Source: CAYYGL01 sp964471235 (GTDB lineage: Bacteria; Calditrichota; Calditrichia; RBG-13-44-9; J075). From it: 9,064 nt of DNA. The notes under the pieces were generated by a model, which had not been told where the DNA came from, made no database searches, and was given only the letters and a program-made list of their open reading frames with translations. Location of the stretch: the NCBI GenBank assembly GCA_964471235.1, contig CAYYGL010000192.1, forward strand, positions 1-9,064. The letters run 5' to 3'. The translations under genes and the position numbers were made by a program. Numbering within the stretch: position 1 is the stretch's first letter; each line of letters begins with the position of its first letter. Shown here in pieces: positions 1 through 7,061 of this stretch.

Positions 1-13
1 TAGAAACAGGTGC

Positions 14-38
14 TCATAAATCTTTCAAGAATTTATGA
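14..38. promoter_or_regulatory. 8-bp inverted repeat upstream of the GH57 gene
   Basis: TCATAAAT (14-21) and ATTTATGA (31-38) are perfect inverted copies separated by nine bases. The element lies about 130 bases before the GH57 start, in the otherwise featureless 1-171 leader. It could be an operator for a dimeric regulator, or an AT-rich hairpin left from the end of an upstream gene, since a short T run (TTTT) follows at 42-45. I could not place a convincing -35/-10 pair in the leader. The symmetry is visible; the role is inference. Confidence 0.3.
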
Positions 39-171
39 AATGTTTTCCTTCGTCAGTTTGAACAGCAACTTCACCGTTTCGAAGTGAGAAATGTTAGTAT
101 TTTACTTTATCTGACGATGGTACGCGAAGACAGAAACTCGAACGTCATGACACATACAACAGGATTGAACC

Positions 172-2346
172 ATGTCAAAAGCAAAACTAAATGTGGCGTT
201 TCTGTGGCATCAACATCAACCTTATTATAAAAATAACCGGGGATATTACCACATGCCCTGGGTGCGGTTTCATGGCACCAAGGATTACCTGGATATGCTG
301 TTGATCCTCAAGGAATTCCCGGAAATCAAGCAAAACATTAACCTGGTGCCCTCGCTGTTGTTGCAGTTAGAGGATTATGCGCATCACGACGCCCGGGATA
401 ATATCTGGATTCTCACTGAGAAATCGGCGGATCAATTAACGGCGGAAGACAAAATCGCCATTCTGGAAAATTTTTTCCTGGCAAATGTGCCGCACATGAT
501 CAAACCCTATCCCCGGTACTATGAGTTGTATATGAAAAACAAGTATGATGCCCGCTATCTTTTCGAAGCGGAGCGGGCGGATAGCTTTTCTGCCCGGGAT
601 TACCGGGATTTGCAGGTGTGGTATAACCTCACCTGGATTGGTCAGGTAAGTCGTCAGCGCCCGGCAATTCAGGCACTCTTCAAAAAAGGACATGATTTTA
701 GTGAAGAAGACAAAACGGTGCTCCTCAGCGAAACGCGCAACATTCTCAAAGACATCATCCCCATGCACAAAACGATGTGGGAGAGTGGTCAGATCGAACT
801 TTCCACCACGCCGTTTTATCATCCCATTTTGCCCTTGCTAATCGATAGCAATATCGCCCGGGAGAGTACCCCGGATATCACCCTGCCGTCGCAGCCGTTT
901 ACACATCCGGAAGATGCCGAGGAGCAAATCCGGCGAGGGTTGGAATATTTCGAAACATTATTCGGCAGAAAACCGGAAGGGATGTGGCCCTCGGAGGGGA
1001 GCGTTTCCGAAGCCGCTGCCCGGATGATTGCCAATCATCATATCCGCTGGATTGCCACCGATGAAGCCATTTTAGCCCGCTCTATGGGGAAAAAGATCCC
1101 CACCCACCGCATTTACCAGCCCCATTGTTTTTCAGGCACCGGGCGAAATATTCATATCTTTTTCCGGGATCATTACCTGTCCGATACCATCGGGTTTGTG
1201 TATAGCAACTGGCAGGAAGACCGGGCGGTGGAAGATTTTCTCTCCCGACTTCATAATTTGCGAAAGCGAATCGTCGATGAAGTCGGGGAGGAAAAACTTC
1301 ATCAGTATGTGGCATCGGTTATTCTGGATGGTGAGAACTGCTGGGAGCATTATCCCGATGATGGCAGACCCTTCCTGCGCAAACTCTACCAGGGGATTTC
1401 CGAAGACCCACTGTTAAATTCCTGTACTTTCGGGGAGTTTCTCGATCAATCATCTCAGAATCCCAAATTGTATCATCTCTTCCCGGGGAGCTGGATTAAT
1501 GCCAATTTTAATATCTGGATTGGTGCGGAAGAGGATAACCGTGCCTGGGATTTGCTAAAGCAAACCCGCGATTTTTTGGTCGCTAAAGAGCAGGAAGGGG
1601 TGCTCCCTCCGGATAAACTTTCCCAGGCCTGGGAGCATATTTACATCGCAGAGGGCTCCGACTGGTGCTGGTGGTACGGCGATGAGCATTCCTCCAAACA
1701 CGACCTGGAATTCGACCAGCTATTCCGGGAGCACCTGATGAGTGTCTATGAGATTGCCGGGGGAGAAATCCCCGCGGAATTGTACCAGACCATTAAAAAG
1801 ACCCACTTCGACCGGTTTTCCTCCATTCGCCCGCTGAATTTCATCCACCCGGTTATTGACGGCAAGGTATCGCATTATTATGAATGGGTCGGTGCAGCGC
1901 TGTATGAAGGCCGTAAAATGGAACAGGCAGCCATGCACCAGGTTTCCCGGATAATCGATAAATTTTACGTGGGCTTTGATTTGGAGCATCTCTACCTGCG
2001 GATTGATTTTGCCCAGCCACCGGAACTGCTGTATGAATACGTGATTTCGGCGAAAACTCCCCGGCAAATCACCGTGGTGTTCTCTCCCCTCCAGGGCATC
2101 ATTGAAAAATACGAAACCCATGGAGAAAGCATTGAGAAGACCGTCCTGGAGCCCCGGTTTAAGATCGATTCGATTCTGGAAGCCGCACTGGCGTTTAAGG
2201 ATTTAGACCTGGAACCGGGAGTCCTGTTCGGTTTTCAATTGCACATTAAAATGAATGGGCAGCAGGTGGAAACGTTTCCCCATACCAAAATCATTGAAGT
2301 GGAAGTACCGGATGAGACATACGAATACCGCGAGTGGTCGGTGTGA
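172..2346 (+). CDS. GH57 alpha-glucan-active glycoside hydrolase (amylopullulanase-like)
   Basis: This 724-residue protein belongs to glycoside hydrolase family 57, retaining enzymes that hydrolyse or transfer alpha-1,4 or alpha-1,6 glucan chains. All five conserved GH57 regions can be placed: HQHQP at 13-17; GQIELSTTPFYHP at 206-218; GMWPSEG at 270-276 with the expected nucleophile E275; LDGENCWEHYP at 385-395 with the expected acid/base D386; and GSWINANFNIWIG at 439-451. A further EGSDWCWWYGDEH stretch (494-506) resembles the amylopullulanase-type branch. Residues from about 560 to 724 form a C-terminal, probably beta-rich domain with no catalytic motif I recognise. There is no signal peptide, so it should act in the cytoplasm, probably on glycogen or maltodextrins. 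The ATG has an AGGA ribosome-binding site seven bases upstream. No carbohydrate gene adjoins it. The family call is firm; amylase, debranching and glucanotransferase activity cannot be told apart here. Confidence 0.93.
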   Translation: MSKAKLNVAFLWHQHQPYYKNNRGYYHMPWVRFHGTKDYLDMLLILKEFPEIKQNINLVPSLLLQLEDYAHHDARDNIWILTEKSADQLTAEDKIAILENFFLANVPHMIKPYPRYYELYMKNKYDARYLFEAERADSFSARDYRDLQVWYNLTWIGQVSRQRPAIQALFKKGHDFSEEDKTVLLSETRNILKDIIPMHKTMWESGQIELSTTPFYHPILPLLIDSNIARESTPDITLPSQPFTHPEDAEEQIRRGLEYFETLFGRKPEGMWPSEGSVSEAAARMIANHHIRWIATDEAILARSMGKKIPTHRIYQPHCFSGTGRNIHIFFRDHYLSDTIGFVYSNWQEDRAVEDFLSRLHNLRKRIVDEVGEEKLHQYVASVILDGENCWEHYPDDGRPFLRKLYQGISEDPLLNSCTFGEFLDQSSQNPKLYHLFPGSWINANFNIWIGAEEDNRAWDLLKQTRDFLVAKEQEGVLPPDKLSQAWEHIYIAEGSDWCWWYGDEHSSKHDLEFDQLFREHLMSVYEIAGGEIPAELYQTIKKTHFDRFSSIRPLNFIHPVIDGKVSHYYEWVGAALYEGRKMEQAAMHQVSRIIDKFYVGFDLEHLYLRIDFAQPPELLYEYVISAKTPRQITVVFSPLQGIIEKYETHGESIEKTVLEPRFKIDSILEAALAFKDLDLEPGVLFGFQLHIKMNGQQVETFPHTKIIEVEVPDETYEYREWSV

Positions 2347-2354
2347 GGGGGATA

Positions 2355-2400
2355 AAGATGTTAAGATGAAAGATTAAAGATGAAAAATGAAAGATGAAAG
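2355..2400. repeat. AT-rich GATGAAA-type low-complexity tract
   Basis: Just after the GH57 stop codon, short variants of GATGAAA / GATTAAA / AATGAAA recur about six times in 46 bases on a purine-rich strand, and a G-rich run follows. The copies are irregular, as expected of slippage-derived intergenic DNA. I see no open reading frame or RNA structure that would explain it. Confidence 0.6.
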
Positions 2401-2437
2401 GGGGGAGGGTGTGTCAAAATTGTGGGGTTTGATTAAA

Positions 2438-2472
2438 TAAGTGTGCCACCTTTCCGGTAACACTTACGTTTT
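2438..2472 (+). terminator. Possible intrinsic terminator of the GH57 transcript
   Basis: TAAGTGT (2438-2444) pairs perfectly with ACACTTA (2460-2466). The 15-base loop can form a further ACC/GGT pairing, and the stem is followed by CGTTTT. This is the first stem-and-T-run after the GH57 stop, about 90 bases downstream. The outer stem is AT-rich and the T run is only four bases, so it would be a weak terminator. The loop also carries the first of the hairpin units described for 2443-2717, so the structure may belong to that repeat family instead. Confidence 0.3.
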
Positions 2473-2717
2473 AGCTTGGATGGTAATGGTCAAGAAAAAT
2501 TTTCCCTGTTTGGGGGCACAAGCATTAACCCCGGAAGAAGAGTGGCAAGTTGAGCATATCACCCCGCAGGGTTTTGAATTTCGAAAGACAAATCTATTGC
2601 GATAAACATGTCACCCTTCCGGGGTTGCGCTCATAACCATGAAACTGTGTAGCGGTGGCATGATTATAGAAATGGTAAATCCATATTATCACATAAAACC
2701 CCGTCCGGGGTGACATG
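2443..2717. repeat. Cluster of about five 20-base hairpin-forming repeat units, mixed orientation
   Basis: A unit of the form CATGTCACCCYTCCGGGGTT recurs with divergence. Forward copies lie at 2443-2462 (core CACCTTTCCGG), 2555-2574 and 2607-2626. Reverse copies lie at 2643-2662 (weakest, about 13 of 20 matching) and 2697-2717. The copies at 2607-2626 and 2697-2717 face each other as imperfect inverted repeats bounding 111 bases. Most units are themselves small palindromes; the clearest is ACCCCG-TC-CGGGGT at 2698-2711. The alternating, self-complementary layout is typical of REP- or MITE-like extragenic elements. No transposase is nearby. I do not recognise the family by name. Confidence 0.6.
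2486..2605 (+). repeat. Coding-like repeat module A (39-codon reading frame)
   Basis: An ATG at 2486 opens a 39-codon frame ending at TAA 2603-2605. Its translation contains VKKNFPCLGAQALT and, later, HITPQGFEF. The frame stays open upstream to 2441. The same residues (VKxN, P-x-LGAQA-x-T, ITP, EF) recur in module B about 240 bases further on. The upstream GGATGG is a poor ribosome-binding site, and hairpin unit 2555-2574 lies inside the frame. I regard it as a repeat-element remnant with coding-like texture; a real small protein is possible but unlikely. Confidence 0.4.
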
Positions 2718-2881
2718 CTTTTGTTAAGGTTAACGCTAATCTGCCATGGCTGGGTGCTCAGGCGATGACGCTCCAGGTCATCACACCAATTTTTTCGGAA
2801 TTTCCCGCCGGGTGTTCTATACCCAAATGGCACGATTCATTTTTCAAAATAATTGTTTTGATAACGACAACGGAGAGATGA
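2714..2881 (+). repeat. Coding-like repeat module B (second copy, open stop to stop)
   Basis: This frame is open between TGA 2711-2713 and TGA 2879-2881. It contains VKVNANLPWLGAQAMT followed by VITPIFSEF, matching module A (VKKNFPCLGAQALT ... ITP ... EF) apart from a gap of about five residues between the T and the ITP. It has no early start codon and no ribosome-binding site. The DNA of the LGAQA segment is also alignable (about 2504-2534 against 2743-2773). It is best explained as a decayed direct duplicate of module A, on the far side of the inverted hairpin units. Its opposite strand is also open (2594-2833), as often happens in such repeats. Confidence 0.4.
2844..2861. promoter_or_regulatory. 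Inverted repeat ahead of the lipoprotein-receptor genes
   Basis: TCAAAA (2844-2849) and TTTTGA (2856-2861) are perfect inverted copies with a six-base spacer, about 75 bases before the chosen lipoprotein start. The surrounding stretch is the most AT-rich part of this upstream region, so it is a reasonable promoter or operator position. No good -35/-10 spacing is visible: TTCATT and GATAAC at 18 bases is only a weak match. The role is inference. Confidence 0.25.
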
Positions 2882-2916
2882 ACCCATCAACAAGGATGGG
2901 GAGACGTGTTTGGTAA
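2878..2916 (+). CDS. Possible 12-codon leader peptide
   Basis: An ATG at 2878, preceded closely by CGGAGAG, opens a 12-codon frame (MNPSTRMGRRVW) that stops at TAA 2914-2916. The stop falls just before the ATG at 2918 and 20 bases before the chosen lipoprotein start at 2936, so ribosomes ending here could re-initiate on the lipoprotein gene. The GGAG lies close to the ATG, and so short a frame can arise by chance. It is listed because this region decides where the lipoprotein starts. Confidence 0.2.
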   Translation: MNPSTRMGRRVW

Positions 2917-2935
2917 AATGCAGAGGATTTATTCG

Positions 2936-4735
2936 ATGAATTTGCCAACGAAAGCAGGGACCTCTTGTGAATGGAGAAAATTTTCCCGGTGGGGAATCGT
3001 GAGCATCCTGCTTTTCTTCATGGGCTGTGAAAATCCGGTAGAGGTACGCACCCTGGGGGATATCACCCTCGGCAATAGAGTGATCTATACCGCTCCCTCT
3101 TTCTCTTTCATTGAGCAGGCAGCCGAAGCACCGGATGGAAAAGGAATGGCTTTTTATCTTACCAACGACAATGGGTTCCGAGTTATCTCAGCCGTTCTCA
3201 ATGGGGATAGTTCGCAGGTTTCCCCGATGTTGGGAATACGCGCTAAAGTGAGTTTATTAGGATATTCTTCACTTTCGCATGCATTAATCATATCTCAAGG
3301 GAGACAACTATACAAATTAAATACCAGTCATTATGAGGTCCAGCCCCTGCCAATCGAGATGGACAAATTCAGGCGGACAATCATTGGTGAGATACAGTTT
3401 CAGGGTGCAATGTATGACCTCCTCAGTATTCAACCGAGAGACGGAAGTATTGTCAAGTTTCAGTTAGGAAATTCGCAGCAGGTGGATTCAACAACCCTGG
3501 TGGTCCAGAATAACAACCTGTACAATGTCGCTTCCAAGGTGCAAAGCTTAACCAATATTCCAGGCACCGATACCCTTTTTCTTGCCACCAAGACTCATAT
3601 CTATCGGTGGTTACTATCCATTTCTCAGGAACCGGATAGTGTTATCATTTATCAAAATTTAACTTCCTCCCAATCAATCCAGGCAATATTAGCCTGGAAC
3701 CGTTGTTTGTTGGTTACTCGTCTTGACAGTTTTTTTATTTACGATTTGCACACCCTGGAGCTGCTTTCCGGGCAGCAACTTTCAAATAATTCCGACTACA
3801 CGATTACCCGGCTCATCGGACTGGATGACAATACCGTGTTCGGGCAACTGAAGAGCCTCCAAAATTATTACTTGTTTAGCTGTCCCGGCGGAAATGCAGA
3901 ATTGGAAACTTTCTCCCCCGATGAGTTAAGCGGTCCCCGTTCCGGGAACTATGGTATCGATCCGGCGACCGGCACGGTTTATCGGCTGAGTGGTCCATTC
4001 ACTTATGGATATTTCGATTTTGTGGATCTCGAAAGCGGGGAGAATCCCTGGTCTTCCCGGGGTTTATTCTCGCCTCCGGTTAAATATCTTACCTGGGGGG
4101 ATGAAACCTCTGTAATCTTTGTTACCGAGGGTAAACGCAGCGAGATGGTTATGCGGTATCACTTTCCAACCGGGAGGTTCGATACCCTGGCAACCTCCAA
4201 CTACCGATTTGTGTTTGATTTGGTGCGAACCACAGAAGGATTTGTAACCATTAGTTCGATGGATCGAGTTTTAATGAAACCTATGTGGGTGACGGTGTAC
4301 AACAACCAGGGGGAAATGCAAACCGAATACAGGATTGATGAGAAAATCTCTGCATTGTATTTTGATCCACCCTCCGGAAAATTTTTTGGTATTACCCTGG
4401 ATGACTATTACGATGACTATAAAATTATGGAATGGGAAGCAGATAACCCCGCCCAAATACAGATTCGCAAACTACCATCTCAGCCTAAACGAGTCATGTT
4501 GCTTCCTTCCGGTTCAGTACTGCGCACCAAAGGTAATTTTTGGTTCGGATTTATTGAAGGAAGGAGTACGTATGTAACGGATTATCAATGGGAGCATACG
4601 GTGGAAGTATTGAGACTCAAGGATCCAAATTCGTATCGGGAGGTTCTTTGGTCAAAGGATGGCAGGTCCCTTTATTATTCCATCATGAGTTTTCTAAGCG
4701 AAATGATCAGGAAACAGATATGGCTGGGACCTTAA
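2936..4735 (+). CDS. Beta-propeller-like surface or periplasmic lipoprotein
   Basis: This 599-residue protein begins with a basic stretch (K6, R14, K15, R18), a hydrophobic run and a lipobox-like LFFMGC, predicting lipidation at C31. The F and M before GC are a loose fit to the usual lipobox. The rest is repeated beta-strand sequence with turns such as WSKDGRSLYY near the C terminus, a TolB/WD40-type blade signature, so a beta-propeller is likely. An acidic-aromatic loop DDYYDDY lies at about 489-495. I know no named family for it. The ATG at 2936 was chosen for its AGAGGA site eight bases upstream. GTG 2906 and ATG 2918 are in-frame alternatives adding 10 or 6 residues, with badly spaced GGGGAG. 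The gene overlaps the TonB-dependent receptor by 16 bases, so the products probably act together: a substrate-binding partner or lid is the natural inference. The substrate is unknown. Confidence 0.75.
   Translation: MNLPTKAGTSCEWRKFSRWGIVSILLFFMGCENPVEVRTLGDITLGNRVIYTAPSFSFIEQAAEAPDGKGMAFYLTNDNGFRVISAVLNGDSSQVSPMLGIRAKVSLLGYSSLSHALIISQGRQLYKLNTSHYEVQPLPIEMDKFRRTIIGEIQFQGAMYDLLSIQPRDGSIVKFQLGNSQQVDSTTLVVQNNNLYNVASKVQSLTNIPGTDTLFLATKTHIYRWLLSISQEPDSVIIYQNLTSSQSIQAILAWNRCLLVTRLDSFFIYDLHTLELLSGQQLSNNSDYTITRLIGLDDNTVFGQLKSLQNYYLFSCPGGNAELETFSPDELSGPRSGNYGIDPATGTVYRLSGPFTYGYFDFVDLESGENPWSSRGLFSPPVKYLTWGDETSVIFVTEGKRSEMVMRYHFPTGRFDTLATSNYRFVFDLVRTTEGFVTISSMDRVLMKPMWVTVYNNQGEMQTEYRIDEKISALYFDPPSGKFFGITLDDYYDDYKIMEWEADNPAQIQIRKLPSQPKRVMLLPSGSVLRTKGNFWFGFIEGRSTYVTDYQWEHTVEVLRLKDPNSYREVLWSKDGRSLYYSIMSFLSEMIRKQIWLGP
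4709..4722 (+). promoter_or_regulatory. Ribosome-binding site that fixes the receptor start
   Basis: AGGA at 4709-4712 lies seven bases before ATG 4720. That ATG begins a standard signal peptide, whereas the longer reading frame from ATG 4588 would place 44 residues without secretion character in front of it. The site lies inside the last codons of the lipoprotein gene, which suggests translational coupling. Confidence 0.75.
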
Positions 4736-7029
4736 TAAACAAGCAATTCAGGCATTTTTTCCTGTTTGGCTTTCTGCCCCTGCTGATTCTTGCGCAGACA
4801 CCTGAAGTAAATTTTGTGGTTCGGGATGCCTCGAACGGGAACAGTGTTTCCGAGGCGGTGATCTTTTTCCAAAATGCGCATATCTCCCTGCTGAGCGACG
4901 AGCAAGGGGGTGCCCGGGTAAGATTAACTGGGAAATATGAAAAGCTCAATTTCCTGATCTACCGCCTGGATTACGACACCCTGCACTTTCAGATGAACGT
5001 TCCCCGGGCAGATACCGTTGTCGTTGTTCATTTGACCCCACACCCGGTGAGGATAAAGCCTGTGGAAGTCACCGGGATAAGTGCCGGAGATAATCCGGGG
5101 GAAGCAATCCGATGGGAATCGTTGGAATGGCGCCGGTCCCCTTTGATAATCAACGATCCCTTGCGAGTGGTAACGTCGCATCCCGCAGCCCAGGCAATAA
5201 CGGATTATTCGTCCCAGTTTTACGTCCGCGGCGGCACACCCGACCAGACCCTGTTTTACCTGGACGGCATCCCCATCAGCAATCCCTATCGGCTTCGGCT
5301 TGCCCTGGGCGGTGGTTTCAGCCTCCTCAATCCCCTGATGGTGCAAAAAGTGGAATTCTATCCCGGTATTTTTCCGGTAACCGCCGGGGGACAACAGGCA
5401 GGGTTGGTGGAAATTTCCTCGCGGGACGGCAGCGCTTCGCACCATCACCTGCGATTGGGTTTGAATCCCTTTGAAGGCAGCGTTCAGGTTGAAGGACCTT
5501 TTTGGGGAAAACGAATTCGCATGAATGCTGCAATTCGCCAGAGCATTATTGATCGACTCCTGGGAATGGTGCTAAAAGAAGATGTGATCCGCCCGCGGTT
5601 CGGGGATTTCCAGGGGAATCTGGTGATGTTTCCCGGCAGTCGGCAACACCTCAAAATCGGTTGGCTGCTCAGTTGGGAAAACAGCCGGGTGGCTTCCTCT
5701 GACTCGGGATCCATTGGGAATTCCGTATCGGTGGAAACGCTTGGGAAAACCAAATTCTCCCTGCTGTATGCCCGGCATCAAATTCGTTTCCAGGGAGATC
5801 GCCTGGTGCTCCGGCATCTTTTCACTTACAAAGTAGATAGCAGCAGCTATCATTATGCAGTGCTTTCGGATACCCCGGGGGAGGAAACCCGGCAGATGGA
5901 TCTCTCGATGTGGCAGCGGTACCTACAATTTCGACAGATACTCACAGCAAAGGGGAAGCGCTTGCAATTTCGCAGCGGGTGGGGGATGCAGGCGGGTTCC
6001 TCCCGATTCCAGAGCAACCAGCCATTTTTGCAGTTTGAGGTGCTGGATTCAATGACGCAATCTTATAAACCCTTTAGCGGCGAAGCCTTTGCCGAAGCGG
6101 AGTGGAATTTGTTCACGCGCTGGCAACTTCAGGGAGGGCTGCGGATCGATTATTTCTCCCTGTATTCCCAATCCCCACGTCTTTCCCCCCGTTTGAAAAT
6201 CGAGTATCAGCCATCAATCGGGATGCGGCTGTTCCTGGGCGGCGGAATTTATCACCAGTTTCCTTTCCTGGAAAGCATGTTGTATCGGATTCCGGCAATC
6301 AATGTCTTTCGCGACCCGGAATTTTCCACAACACCCCCAAAAGAGCCGGAACGGTTCCGCAAGGGAGAAGTGGGTGGCAGATGGTGGATAAATCCGCGTT
6401 TTCAAATAAACCTTTCTGCATTTTATGCTTATTCCGGGAATTTGCTGGAATCCTATCGTTCGGATAGATGGTGGACATCGTTTACCCAAAATTCCGGTAA
6501 ATTTCGTTCCCGGGGAATTGAGGTCTGGCTTCATTGGAAATCCCATTCGGATGCCTCGGGCGCTTCGTTGTTTTTCAGTGGGGCATATCATCGTAGTGAG
6601 CAGTTTTACCGGCACGCCTGGCACCCGGCGTACGGAGATGCACGATGGTCGTTGATGCTTAAAGCAACCGTTCCATTGCCGGCGGGAATGTTTGTCTCAT
6701 CTCAGGGTATATTGTTAGACTATCTATCAACCCTGCAAGAAGTTGCCCTTTTGGTGCGTTCCAAGACTGATGAAGTGAAATTGAACGACAAATACCTCTT
6801 TCGGATTTCCGAGGAAAACCAATACTTTCGGTGGGATATGCGCCTGGGCTGGCGGCAGGGCTCCCGGCTGAGTGTGTACCTGGATATTATCAACCTGACC
6901 AATCACCGCAATCTTTTCAGCCGTAATTACATCACGGAACAAATTTCCAGCGTGTCCCGTCTGAAGGAGCTTTCTATCTACAATTTTCCTTTTTTTGTAT
7001 TTATAGGAATGCAATGGCGGGTATTATGA
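4720..7029 (+). CDS. TonB-dependent outer-membrane receptor with carboxypeptidase-regulatory-like domain
   Basis: This 769-residue protein looks like an outer-membrane transporter powered by TonB-ExbBD. Residues 1-25 form a signal peptide, probably cut at LILA|QTP. Residues about 29-106 resemble the carboxypeptidase-regulatory-like (CarboxypepD_reg) beta-sandwich common on FCB receptors. Residues about 140-235 are the plug: SQFYVRGGTPDQTLFYLDGIPI (165-186, quoted here only as the SQFYVRGG and YLDGIPI ends) and VEISSRDG near 230-237 are hallmark plug motifs. The remainder has the alternating aromatic-rich strands of a 22-stranded barrel and ends in FIGMQWRVL, near the usual barrel-closing signal but with a final leucine rather than phenylalanine. 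At 769 residues it is shorter than SusC-type receptors (about 1000), and no SusD gene is present; the overlapping beta-propeller lipoprotein takes that position. No clear TonB box was found. The receptor family is firm; the ligand is unknown. Confidence 0.9.
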   Translation: MAGTLINKQFRHFFLFGFLPLLILAQTPEVNFVVRDASNGNSVSEAVIFFQNAHISLLSDEQGGARVRLTGKYEKLNFLIYRLDYDTLHFQMNVPRADTVVVVHLTPHPVRIKPVEVTGISAGDNPGEAIRWESLEWRRSPLIINDPLRVVTSHPAAQAITDYSSQFYVRGGTPDQTLFYLDGIPISNPYRLRLALGGGFSLLNPLMVQKVEFYPGIFPVTAGGQQAGLVEISSRDGSASHHHLRLGLNPFEGSVQVEGPFWGKRIRMNAAIRQSIIDRLLGMVLKEDVIRPRFGDFQGNLVMFPGSRQHLKIGWLLSWENSRVASSDSGSIGNSVSVETLGKTKFSLLYARHQIRFQGDRLVLRHLFTYKVDSSSYHYAVLSDTPGEETRQMDLSMWQRYLQFRQILTAKGKRLQFRSGWGMQAGSSRFQSNQPFLQFEVLDSMTQSYKPFSGEAFAEAEWNLFTRWQLQGGLRIDYFSLYSQSPRLSPRLKIEYQPSIGMRLFLGGGIYHQFPFLESMLYRIPAINVFRDPEFSTTPPKEPERFRKGEVGGRWWINPRFQINLSAFYAYSGNLLESYRSDRWWTSFTQNSGKFRSRGIEVWLHWKSHSDASGASLFFSGAYHRSEQFYRHAWHPAYGDARWSLMLKATVPLPAGMFVSSQGILLDYLSTLQEVALLVRSKTDEVKLNDKYLFRISEENQYFRWDMRLGWRQGSRLSVYLDIINLTNHRNLFSRNYITEQISSVSRLKELSIYNFPFFVFIGMQWRVL

Positions 7030-7061
7030 AAAAGAACGAATTTGGGAGGGTCGGTTAAGCC

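Noticed and set aside
1720..2121. 133-codon minus-strand frame inside the GH57 gene
   Set aside because: It is antisense to well-conserved GH57 sequence and has no independent support.
2594..2833. 79-codon minus-strand frame across the repeat island
   Set aside because: It runs through the palindromic units and both strands are open here. Its openness is explained by the repeats, and no ribosome-binding site or known domain was seen.
2888..2912. B12-box-like GGGGAGACGTG suggesting a cobalamin riboswitch for a BtuB/BtuG-type pair
   Set aside because: Only GGAGAC and TG match. The other conserved riboswitch segments and stems are not visible upstream, and the match overlaps a candidate start codon.
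4588..4719. Longer receptor start at ATG 4588, adding 44 residues
   Set aside because: It lies inside the lipoprotein gene, has no good ribosome-binding site and would bury the signal peptide that begins at ATG 4720, where AGGA is correctly spaced.
4924..5448. 174-codon minus-strand frame inside the receptor gene
   Set aside because: It is antisense to the signal peptide-proximal and plug region of a clear TonB-dependent receptor and shows no domain; it is a shadow of the coding strand.
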